A DNA stretch of 64,000 nucleotides, from positions 94,544-158,543 of the forward strand of contig CAYXPR010000003.1 of the NCBI GenBank assembly GCA_964467255.1, in the 5' to 3' direction. How positions within the stretch are numbered: the stretch's first letter is position 1; each line of letters begins with the position of its first letter. Both the position numbers and the translations under genes were made by a program. This document shows positions 53,328-60,048 of the stretch, one piece after another. The notes beneath the pieces are model-generated. The model was not told where the DNA came from. It saw only the letters and a program-made list of their open reading frames with translations, and made no database searches. This DNA comes from CAYXPR01 sp964467255 (GTDB lineage: Bacteria; Pseudomonadota; Alphaproteobacteria; Rickettsiales; RGZB01).

Positions 53328-54459
53328 GTTCGCCGTGACCAGGTTGGGAAGGGGTTCCTTTCTGAATCGCGGCCTGGAGCTTGCTTTCGGCGTCGATTAG
53401 GAAATTGGCGCTTATGACGACTTCTTCTCCACCCTCAAGGCCGGAAAGAATAATGAAGCCGTTCTCAATGCGGGGGCCGACTTTGACTTCTTTCGGCTCA
53501 AAACGGGAAGCGCTGGTCTTCACGAAAACAATACTACGTTTCCCGGTCTCAATCACCGCATCGCCGGGAACCACAACGGACTCGCCCAGATTCTTCTTAA
53601 GCTCGACATTGGCGAACATTCCCGGCTTCAGCCGCTGGTCTGCATTATCCACCTCAATACGCGCCTTCGCTGTGCGCGTCTCCTCTTCGATTTCCGGATA
53701 GATGTAGCTTATTTTGCCGGTGAAAGGCTTGTCGGGATCATAAGGTAGAGTGATGCCCGCTTCGTCGCCTTCGGAGATGACGGCGACATCGTATTCATAA
53801 AGCGTAATGATGATCCATAGGCGCGACAGATCGGTAATGAGGTAAAGTTGCATATCCGGAGTAATATACATTCCCTGAATTGCCATTTTCTCGACGATGA
53901 ATCCGTCGGCGGGGGAATTGAACGTGACGGTGCGGTTGGCTTTTCCTGTTTTCTCAAGCCGTTCGATTTCGGTTTGGGGAACGCCCCATAATTGCAGCCG
54001 GTTGCGCGAGGTGGTGGCAATCTCCTTGCCTATGGCTCCCTGCTGCCGGGCCGCCAGATACTCTTCCTGCGTGGCGACCAGATCGGGACTGTAAAGGTCA
54101 AAAAGCGGTTCACCCTTCCGCACAGGCTTGCCGACATAGTCCGCGTAAATCCGCTCAATCCATCCCTTGATCTTGGTGTGAACGTGCGCTTCCTTCGTTT
54201 GATCCGCCGTCACCGTGCCGACGGTGCGGATTGTATGCTCAACGTTTTTCTTTTCCGCTTTTGTTACCTTAAGCCCTATCTTTGTCTGTTTTTCGACCGG
54301 CACTTCTATCGGAACGCGCGCCTCTTCCGCTTTGAATGCCATCTTGCCATCCGGCGCGGTTTTTTTCAGCAGCTCCCCATTGCCGCCATGCTCGTTATGA
54401 GTTTGGGCAAAAGCGCTCGCGCTCCAACATAAAAAAATAGCCACAAACAGTATGCGCAT
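53314..54459 (-). CDS. cusB: CusB-type periplasmic adaptor
   Basis: This 381-residue membrane-fusion protein has a signal peptide (MRILFVAIFLCWSASAFA). The mature start has HNEHGGNG, then the barrel-sandwich/lipoyl regions (AHVHTKIKGWIERIYADYVGKPVRKGEPLF) and beta-barrel (KPFTGKISYIYPEIEEETRTAKARIEV). The C-terminus is His-rich (GHGEHGKK). It links the RND pump to the outer-membrane channel and can carry metal. Its ATG overlaps the cusC stop (TAATG). Confidence 0.92.
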   Translation of the reverse strand: MRILFVAIFLCWSASAFAQTHNEHGGNGELLKKTAPDGKMAFKAEEARVPIEVPVEKQTKIGLKVTKAEKKNVEHTIRTVGTVTADQTKEAHVHTKIKGWIERIYADYVGKPVRKGEPLFDLYSPDLVATQEEYLAARQQGAIGKEIATTSRNRLQLWGVPQTEIERLEKTGKANRTVTFNSPADGFIVEKMAIQGMYITPDMQLYLITDLSRLWIIITLYEYDVAVISEGDEAGITLPYDPDKPFTGKISYIYPEIEEETRTAKARIEVDNADQRLKPGMFANVELKKNLGESVVVPGDAVIETGKRSIVFVKTSASRFEPKEVKVGPRIENGFIILSGLEGGEEVVISANFLIDAESKLQAAIQKGTPSQPGHGEHGKK

Positions 54460-55856
54460 TACATTCCTCCTCCCATTCCGCCGCCGCTCTCGCTTGGCCC
54501 GGAAGATGTTTTCGGTTTTCGCGTGGGGCCGCTCATCCCGCTGCCCATGTTCACGGTGTCAGACCCCATACCGCCGCTCATACCCCGGCCTCCGAAAAGG
54601 CTTGGCTTCGCCGGTGCCAGCCGGAGAACCGGCGGCGCGGAAAGAAGCTCTTTCAGCCTTGTTCTGGCCAGTTCAATGTCGATTTGGGCCGCCAAGTGTT
54701 CCAGTTCCTGCGTACGCTGCGCTTTAAGCGCACCAAGATATTCAGTTAGCGGCAGACTACCCGCCGCATAGCTTGATTTCGCGTTGCTGACTGCTAGATT
54801 GGTGGTCGGCATCACCGTGCTTTTATAAAGCTCCACGACGTCTTTTGCAGTTTTAAGCTGTTCTTTTGCGGCAACCAATTCCGTATTCAGCCGGTTCTTT
54901 AGACTGCGTCTCTCCTCGATTGCAGCTCTTTTTTCCTGTATGGAGGCGTTTAACAGCTTGGATTGTTTCTGCACGGTGTAAAGCGGAACATTGACCCCCA
55001 CCATGATGCCCCAGTTTGATCTGGCATCCATCATATTGGAACTAGGATCCATCGCCATTCCCTGAAGGACGAAATCAGGATAATAGGCCAATTCGGCAAG
55101 CTTTTCTTCTTTTTCAGCCTGCGTCACGAAAGCATCTAGAGATTTCAGTTCAGGTTGGTTTTCCAGCAGCGGCAAGTGGCTTTCCGCCAGACCTTTATCG
55201 GAGAACACTACCGATAAGTCGTCAAGCGGCGTATCCGCTGGTTTTTCCCTGAGCTCATTAAGGACGGCTTGTAATGTTTTTTCCTCTCTTTGAAGCCTGA
55301 GCCTGTCTACATCAAGCTCGGAAAGCTCAATTTTTGCGAGTAGCAAGTCATGGTGTCCTTCGTCTCCTGTTTCATAACGGGACTTGGTGCTGGCGATAGT
55401 GCCTTTGAGGATTTCTTGCAGCCTGCTGTTCAGGCCGAGTGCTTTCTGGTTGTAATAGGCTCGAAAAAAGGCCTGCGTGGCGAGGACGGTTACTTCCCTC
55501 TTCAAAGTTTCCGCATCACTGTCGGCGGAGTTTGCCCGGTTCTCCGCAATGGCTGATTTGGTGGATAGTTTTCCCGGAAAAGGTATGGCCTGGCTGACCT
55601 GATAGCGGGTAACGTAACCTGGGCCGCTTCCAAAGGCGACCTCATCTACACCCATGGCAACGAACGGGTCATCCAGCGCGCCCGCCGGGTCAACGCGGCT
55701 TTCAAGTGCCTTGGCGCGAAGCTGAGCGGACTGAATGGAAGGATTCGCTTGATGAACCTGTAACAGGTATTTTTCCAGCGTGAGAGACTCAGCGTATGCA
55801 GGACTACCCAGCATCAGGGCTACGCACATCGAACAGACAAACCAGATAATTCTCAT
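54459..55856 (-). CDS. cusC: TolC-family outer-membrane channel with Gly/Met-rich tail
   Basis: This 465-residue protein has a signal peptide (MRIIWFVCSMCVALMLGSPAYA) and repeated outer-membrane efflux protein helices (EKYLLQVHQANPSIQ, NAKSSYAAGSLPLTEYLGALKAQ). It is the exit duct of the CusCBA pump. The last 45 or so residues are a Gly/Ser/Met-rich tail (GRGMSGGMGSD, then NMGSGMSG and SGGGMGGGM), outside the normal fold; Met clusters are known Cu+ ligands. The start at 55856 was chosen for the signal peptide; an in-frame upstream codon adds seven residues. Confidence 0.88.
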   Translation of the reverse strand: MRIIWFVCSMCVALMLGSPAYAESLTLEKYLLQVHQANPSIQSAQLRAKALESRVDPAGALDDPFVAMGVDEVAFGSGPGYVTRYQVSQAIPFPGKLSTKSAIAENRANSADSDAETLKREVTVLATQAFFRAYYNQKALGLNSRLQEILKGTIASTKSRYETGDEGHHDLLLAKIELSELDVDRLRLQREEKTLQAVLNELREKPADTPLDDLSVVFSDKGLAESHLPLLENQPELKSLDAFVTQAEKEEKLAELAYYPDFVLQGMAMDPSSNMMDARSNWGIMVGVNVPLYTVQKQSKLLNASIQEKRAAIEERRSLKNRLNTELVAAKEQLKTAKDVVELYKSTVMPTTNLAVSNAKSSYAAGSLPLTEYLGALKAQRTQELEHLAAQIDIELARTRLKELLSAPPVLRLAPAKPSLFGGRGMSGGMGSDTVNMGSGMSGPTRKPKTSSGPSESGGGMGGGM

Positions 55857-56000
55857 GTTGCAGCCCTTTTTGACCATGCCGGATATCCGACAATCTTTTC
55901 ATTTCCATGCAACGTCCTATGACCTCGGCGCAGATGACCGGTGGTGAAGTTGACCGAAGGAATCGACACGGTAACGCGGGATGATACGAAGTATTTCACG

Positions 56001-56444
56001 TTACCCCTTAAAAATAGTTTGGTTAATTTTATCTGGATACAGATGATTCAGAATCGGACATTTACCGATTGGGATGTCGCCGCCGGGACAGGCCTTGGAT
56101 AGATGCGTGAGCGCTTTTTCGATGCGGCCAAGCTCCTTGAGCTGATGTTTCGCCTCGGTAATTTTATGATGCGTGCGCTCCAGCATCTCGGCGCAGGTGG
56201 CGTCCTTCGCGGATTTCAGCGTCAGCAATCTTTTGATTTCAGCCAGAGTAAATCCCAATGCCTTGGCATTTTTGATAAACATCACCTGACGCACACTGTC
56301 TTCGTCATAAAGCCGATAGCCGGATTTTGAGCGACGTTCTGCCTGAACCAGTTTGAAGCGTTCGTAGTAGCGGATCGTATCAATACGAACGCCGCACATT
56401 TCCGCCAGTTTGCCGATGGTTATTTTTGCGTGGTCTGTTTTCAT
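56001..56444 (-). CDS. MerR-family metal-responsive regulator
   Basis: This is a 147-residue regulator. The winged HTH (ITIGKLAEMCGVRIDTIRYYE) and SGYRLYDEDSVRQVMFIK are followed by a dimer helix and Cys84, Cys119 and Cys129 (DATCAEM, KACPGGD, KCPIL). These correspond to the three metal-binding cysteines of MerR, PbrR and CadR types, so thiophilic metal (Hg, Pb, Cd) is possible; which one is not decided. The ATG begins eight bases after its own -10 region, so the transcript is nearly leaderless. It heads merR-cusCBA and likely controls the run and the phasin operon. Confidence 0.88.
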   Translation of the reverse strand: MKTDHAKITIGKLAEMCGVRIDTIRYYERFKLVQAERRSKSGYRLYDEDSVRQVMFIKNAKALGFTLAEIKRLLTLKSAKDATCAEMLERTHHKITEAKHQLKELGRIEKALTHLSKACPGGDIPIGKCPILNHLYPDKINQTIFKG

Positions 56445-56452
56445 AAGTCTGC

Positions 56453-56484
56453 ACCCTACACCTTGGACTATAGTCCAGAGTCAA
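56453..56484 (-). promoter_or_regulatory. MerR-type promoter/operator of merR
   Basis: On the minus strand, TTGACT and TAGGGT are separated by 20 bases. The spacer holds the dyad GGACTATAGTCC. Transcription would start about two bases before the merR ATG. Confidence 0.8.
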
Positions 56485-56511
56485 GACTAATTAAGGGTCG
56501 GGGAGTAGTCT

Positions 56512-56525
56512 TTGATAATTGTCAA
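56512..56525. promoter_or_regulatory. FNR-type box upstream of merR
   Basis: TTGATAATTGTCAA matches TTGAT-N4-[A/G]TCAA. The centre lies about 72 bases before the predicted merR start, and TTAATT/TAATTA about 28 bases downstream on the minus strand could be a second -10. Confidence 0.65.
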
Positions 56526-56546
56526 ACCCTCTTCTTCGTCCCATTC

Positions 56547-56654
56547 CTAGGTAAGTTCCGGCGCTTCGCGCGAAGATGTCCGAAGAAATAACGCGGTTTC
56601 GCGCGGGGTGGGAATTGTCGGATATGATTTCGTTTTCGGAGTTGTGCGCAGCAT
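56547..56654 (-). CDS. Possible 35-residue small protein
   Basis: The frame begins MLRTTPKTKSYPTIPTPRET and has a strong AAAGGAGG ribosome site six bases before the ATG. It is polar with Thr and Arg; no family recognised. It lies between the CCGG-type small protein and merR on the same strand, so it could be co-transcribed. Confidence 0.4.
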   Translation of the reverse strand: MLRTTPKTKSYPTIPTPRETALFLRTSSREAPELT

Positions 56655-56694
56655 ACAAGGCCTCCTTTTAATGTTAAACAGTGGACAGGCCGGG

Positions 56695-56868
56695 TTATCC
56701 GCAGCAGGATTTTGATTTCGGTTGCGGGGCGGTTGGTTTTGGCAGCGAGAGAGTGATAGATTCCTGTGCCTTGGCGTCAGGAACCGTCTGCGTGGGCTGT
56801 TGTGTTTCCTTTGGAGCAGGCTTTGCGCTACCGCCGCAGCAACCGGAATGATCATGGTTCATAGACAT
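56695..56868 (-). CDS. Small Cys-rich protein with CCGG and SCCG ends
   Basis: This 57-residue protein starts MSMNHDHSGCCGGSAK, has a Pro/Lys/Thr/Gln linker and ends KSKSCCG. Paired Cys at both ends and an N-terminal His-Asp-His suggest a metal-binding peptide or chaperone. A GAGG site lies seven bases before the ATG. It sits among metal genes with an FNR-type box upstream. I know no named family for it. Confidence 0.6.
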   Translation of the reverse strand: MSMNHDHSGCCGGSAKPAPKETQQPTQTVPDAKAQESITLSLPKPTAPQPKSKSCCG

Positions 56869-56946
56869 AAATACCTCGCTTGTTTGAGTTGTGAGTGCTT
56901 CGCAATAAAGCATTACATCACTACGCCGAGCGATAGGCTGTTGGAT

Positions 56947-56988
56947 TTGATATTTATCAAATCCTCTCCGGTGGCTTATCCGTATTCT
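56947..56988 (+). promoter_or_regulatory. FNR-type box with class II promoter
   Basis: TTGATATTTATCAA lies at 56947-56960. A -10 element TATTCT is centred 32 bases downstream on the plus strand (56983-56988), the spacing of an FNR-activated promoter at -41.5. The first rightward gene starts at 57034. Confidence 0.78.
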
Positions 56989-57033
56989 CAAAAATGTACG
57001 CGAATATTTGAATCCGCTGGCATAGGAAGGGTT

Positions 57034-57456
57034 ATGAATACAAAATCCTGCGGTTCCCGATCATCTATGAAGGAAGGCTGCGGGCAGCATTGCTCTCCCG
57101 CCTCGGCGGGGAAGCTGGTCGGCAGCGCCGTCATCTGGATCGTGGCACTCGACGAGCATGCGGTGCATCTGTTCGTACAACGTCCGGGGCAGCTGATCGA
57201 ACCGCTGTCTATGGGCTGCTGTTGCAGCAAACAAACTGCTTCTATGGAAGAGTTGGCGAAGTATTTGGATAAGTCGCTTTCCTGCGGCCATTACAGCGGG
57301 CTGGTGCTGATTGGGCCGGAAGCGGCGTTGAAGTCGGTCAAGCGCCTTTTAAGCCCAGCCGTGCATAACCGGGTGATCGCCGAAATCTTCGAGGACATCG
57401 CCGGAAAAACCGCCCATGAATTGGCGCATGGCATCATCGGCCGCATGGCACTGTAA
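57034..57456 (+). CDS. Host-attachment-like protein (baeRF superfamily), Cys-rich start
   Basis: This 140-residue protein has a Cys-rich start (MNTKSCGS, EGCGQHCSP, GCCCSKQ). VIWIVALDEHAVHLFV and LVLIGPEAALKSVKRLLSPAV followed by IAEIFEDIAGKTAHELAHGI match the 'host attachment' (AtsE-like) pattern, a bacterial relative of eRF1 domains. The extra cysteines are not usual for that family and suggest metal or redox sensing. An AGGAAGGG site precedes the ATG. The FNR-type promoter at 56947 reads into it. Convergent with the CRP/FNR gene. Confidence 0.6.
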   Translation: MNTKSCGSRSSMKEGCGQHCSPASAGKLVGSAVIWIVALDEHAVHLFVQRPGQLIEPLSMGCCCSKQTASMEELAKYLDKSLSCGHYSGLVLIGPEAALKSVKRLLSPAVHNRVIAEIFEDIAGKTAHELAHGIIGRMAL

Positions 57457-57470
57457 AGCCGTTATCCGTT

Positions 57471-58199
57471 CTATGATTCCTTATCGCAATCGCCCGGCTC
57501 GATAGAGCAGCTGCCGCAGACATATTCCTGCAGCTTGCCGACCTCAGCGACCGTGATCATCGGGCCATCCACGGCGACTCCCACTTCTTTCAACTGCGCC
57601 AGGGCGCGGGAGAAGGTCTCCAGCTTCATGCCGAGAAACATGGCCACCAGCGTCTTGTCGTAAGGCAGAAGAACGCCGACCTGCCGGGTTTCGGGCTTGG
57701 CGCGGCAGAGCTTGAGCAGATAGCACCCCACGCGCTGCGGCGCGGTCATTACCGTCAGATGCTCTGTATGCAACTCCAGCGCATTCAAGCGTCGTGCGAT
57801 GACCCGGATCATCCTCTCGGCGAAGGCACTGTTCGCGCGCACCCGCTCACGCACCGCTTCGGCGGGAATGCGCAGCACTACTGCATCTTCCACCACCTGT
57901 GCACCGAATGGGTAATGCGATCCCTGATACAAGACCGCTTCGCCGAACAGGTCGCCGTGCGTGCAGAGTCCCGCTATCGCTTCGTGCCCATCGCTGGTTT
58001 CGCGGAACAGCTTGACCCAGCCGGAAAGCACGACGTAGAGAAAATCGGCGGCGGCTCCCTGCACGAACAATACGTCACCCTTGCCGGGTTCAGTCACCTG
58101 GCAGCGTTTGACAAAAGCCTCCAGCTCCGCCGTCTCGAAATCCGAAAACAGCGTGACGGAAGCGATCAAATCACGAATTGTAGCCCGTTCCAGTGCCAT
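57471..58199 (-). CDS. CRP/FNR-family transcriptional regulator
   Basis: This 242-residue regulator has an N-terminal cyclic-nucleotide-binding fold (FLYVVLSGWVKLFRETSDG, GDLFGEAVLYQGSHYPF) and a C-terminal winged HTH (LPYDKTLVAMFLGMKLETFSRAL). There is no N-terminal iron-sulphur Cys cluster as in FNR. The last residues carry CGSC and a further Cys (YVCGSCSIEPGDC), an unusual C-terminal Cys motif. The ATG at 58199 follows AAGGG; the longer frame to 58277 lacks support. It may act on the three boxes at 44843, 56512 and 56947. Confidence 0.88.
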   Translation of the reverse strand: MALERATIRDLIASVTLFSDFETAELEAFVKRCQVTEPGKGDVLFVQGAAADFLYVVLSGWVKLFRETSDGHEAIAGLCTHGDLFGEAVLYQGSHYPFGAQVVEDAVVLRIPAEAVRERVRANSAFAERMIRVIARRLNALELHTEHLTVMTAPQRVGCYLLKLCRAKPETRQVGVLLPYDKTLVAMFLGMKLETFSRALAQLKEVGVAVDGPMITVAEVGKLQEYVCGSCSIEPGDCDKES

Positions 58200-58234
58200 G
58201 CCGCCCTTCGTTTGTGTCACAATACGCTCCCCCC

Positions 58235-58648
58235 TTATACGCACGAAAAAGGGATATCCCTCATAAATTTTATCCAAGTATTTTCAATCGGATAATACTC
58301 TTTCCGATGCCGGGAGCTTACACTCTGGACTATATAGAATATCCCGGCGCTGATGCGCATCAAGCGTCTGCATGCTTTTGCCTGCTCTGGATCGGCAGGG
58401 CATGTTGCGTTAAAATTTGACCAGCGCAATATTCCCGAAAGCGTAATCATCACGCCCGCGAAGATAAATAGCGGTACTTTGTGCTCCGATAGCCAGATCA
58501 GCTGCGGCACGGCGGAGACCAGTCCGATCATCGCAGCCCCAGCGCCGATAGATACAAGGAGTGCTGGTAACGCACAGCAAAATAAAGTGCCGAAAGAGCC
58601 AAATAGCGCAAGGGTGGATATGATTCCCGATGTCTTGCTTTTCCCCAT
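58235..58648 (-). CDS. MerT-like metal-transport membrane protein
   Basis: This 137-residue inner-membrane protein starts MGKSKTSGIISTLALFGSFG with LFCCALPALLVSI near 22-34. The Cys pair in the first helix and the later CPADPEQAKAC loop resemble mercury-uptake MerT and related metal transporters. Three to four hydrophobic helices are visible. The last 27 residues (SSRHRKEYYPIEN...) look unlike the rest and may be read-through past a shorter original end. Its start overlaps the MerP-like gene (TAATG). Confidence 0.7.
   Translation of the reverse strand: MGKSKTSGIISTLALFGSFGTLFCCALPALLVSIGAGAAMIGLVSAVPQLIWLSEHKVPLFIFAGVMITLSGILRWSNFNATCPADPEQAKACRRLMRISAGIFYIVQSVSSRHRKEYYPIENTWIKFMRDIPFSCV
58322..58363 (-). 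promoter_or_regulatory. Possible crp promoter inside the MerT-like gene, with an operator half-copy
   Basis: On the minus strand TTGATG and TATTCT are separated by 16 bases (58336-58363). ACTCTGGACTATA at 58322-58334 repeats 13 bases of the merR operator. It would lead into the CRP/FNR gene after about 130 bases. It may be chance. Confidence 0.35.
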
Positions 58649-58932
58649 TATTTTTCTCTGGAAATCTTAGTAACACTATAGCCTGCATCCTCAATTAATT
58701 TAGTAACAGTTGCATCATCTAGCTTTTTATCCGGATTAGTTTCAACAGTGACAAGCTTACTATTAAGATCAACATGAACGCTATTTACCTCAGGCCGCTT
58801 CTTAAAAGTCTTTTCAATACCAGTAGCACAGAATGAGCAAACAAGGCCATTTACCGAAGCTTTAATAGTTTCTGCGTAAGCAGAGCCAGATATAATCATT
58901 ATTGCGGTAGAAAGCATAAGTAGTTTTTTCAT
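58648..58932 (-). CDS. MerP-like periplasmic heavy-metal-associated protein
   Basis: This 94-residue protein has a signal peptide (MKKLLMLSTAIMIISGSAYA, cleaved near residue 20) and one HMA domain. The metal site is VCSFC, Cys32 and Cys35, in place of the usual GMTCxxC. Strand and helix order (TIKASVNGLV, NSVHVDLNSKLVTVET) is normal. It likely passes metal to the MerT-like permease that overlaps it. Confidence 0.88.
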   Translation of the reverse strand: MKKLLMLSTAIMIISGSAYAETIKASVNGLVCSFCATGIEKTFKKRPEVNSVHVDLNSKLVTVETNPDKKLDDATVTKLIEDAGYSVTKISREK

Positions 58933-58947
58933 AAGACGTCTCTTTGG

Positions 58948-59982
58948 TTAAAATTGCAGTACCCAGTTAAACATTACACGGTCATTGCTGCTGTAACCCG
59001 CTTCCACAAGGGTGGTTTTGTAGAAGAAGCGCACAAGTGGCGTAACCACTATTGTATCTTCCTTGGCCGGGTGGTGATCGACTTGCACCATAAACCAAGT
59101 ATTCAAATCCTCATAATTAGCAAGGTATGGCGCAAAGCCAGCTCTTGCACGTTGCCAGACTGATTTTTCAATATCTCCCGCATACATAACCCGGGCTTCA
59201 TATGAAGTAAAAATTCTTCTTGTTTCATAGTCGGCGAGAATTCCTGTCCAGGCACTCGCTTCATTATCACCCTCATAACGGCTGATCCCAGCACCTGTCA
59301 GGCTGAATATATTGCCTTGCCCCTCCGGCAGATTCCAGCGCTTAACAAGATAATTAAATTGAGGGCCGATCGTTTCAAATTCCTTACCGCCATTTTCTTT
59401 TTTTGCGTATAAACCAATCGCATATTTTGGACTAAGAGTATAATCAAGAGAGATAGTGTTTCCTGTCTCATCATTCTCCTGCATCACCATAAAACCGTCT
59501 ACATAGGAAATCGGTTTTGCTTCCGCATTAGAAACCAGTCCTAAGAAGAAGGCCATCGCTAATGCCGCCAGGCTTTTACTTTTTCCCTGAATGTGGTCAA
59601 GTATGGGACAGCATTTTACTGAAGTTTCGTCTCCTGGGCAGGATTTAACCACCTCTTTTAGCACTTTTTTTATTTCCTTAAGTTCAAGGATTTTGGCTTC
59701 CGCTTGTTTAATTTTAGATTCTGTATGCTGTAAGATTTCAGCACAGGTGGCCTTATCAGACCCCTTCAGCGCAAGCAGTTTATGTATTTCATCCAGGGTA
59801 AAGCTCAATTCTTTTGCGCCGCGAATGAAGCGCACAAGACGTACCGCATCCGCAGTATAAAGCCTGTATCCCGACTTAGAGCGGGAATCGGCGGAAATCA
59901 GTTTAAGACGTTCGTAGTACCGCAGCGTTTCCGTGCTAACTCCAGTGATTTCCGCCAATTTTCCTATGGTGAGTGGCTGCAT
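58948..59982 (-). CDS. MerR regulator fused in frame to an outer-membrane beta-barrel
   Basis: This is a single 344-residue frame. Residues 1-133 are a full MerR regulator (LTIGKLAEITGVSTETLRYYE; Cys80, Cys115, Cys124, Cys125), close to the other MerR. From 134 the frame continues through KSKSLAALAMAFFLGLVSNAEA, a signal-peptide-like stretch with an AEA cut site near 155. It ends as a beta-barrel (EFETIGPQFNYLVKRWNLP, then VMFNWVLQF with terminal Phe). DNA binding and export would take the two halves to different compartments, so this is a true fusion, a lost stop codon, or two products. AGGAG precedes the first ATG. No good ribosome site is seen before the barrel part. Confidence 0.7.
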   Translation of the reverse strand: MQPLTIGKLAEITGVSTETLRYYERLKLISADSRSKSGYRLYTADAVRLVRFIRGAKELSFTLDEIHKLLALKGSDKATCAEILQHTESKIKQAEAKILELKEIKKVLKEVVKSCPGDETSVKCCPILDHIQGKSKSLAALAMAFFLGLVSNAEAKPISYVDGFMVMQENDETGNTISLDYTLSPKYAIGLYAKKENGGKEFETIGPQFNYLVKRWNLPEGQGNIFSLTGAGISRYEGDNEASAWTGILADYETRRIFTSYEARVMYAGDIEKSVWQRARAGFAPYLANYEDLNTWFMVQVDHHPAKEDTIVVTPLVRFFYKTTLVEAGYSSNDRVMFNWVLQF

Positions 59983-60002
59983 GATTATCTCCTGACCCTT
60001 TA

Positions 60003-60034
60003 AGCCTACACCTTATAGTATACTTTAAGGTCAA
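60003..60034 (-). promoter_or_regulatory. MerR-type promoter/operator of the MerR-barrel gene
   Basis: On the minus strand, TTGACC and TAGGCT are separated by 20 bases. The spacer contains ACCTTATAGTATACTTTAAG, a near-perfect dyad of the CueR/PbrR kind. The ATG follows about 14 bases after the predicted start. Confidence 0.8.
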
Positions 60035-60048
60035 GAGTTATTTTATCT

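Noticed and set aside
56722..57033. Extended N-terminus for the host-attachment-like gene
   Set aside because: It would run through the FNR box and the opposite small gene; the ATG at 57034 has a ribosome site and fits the domain.
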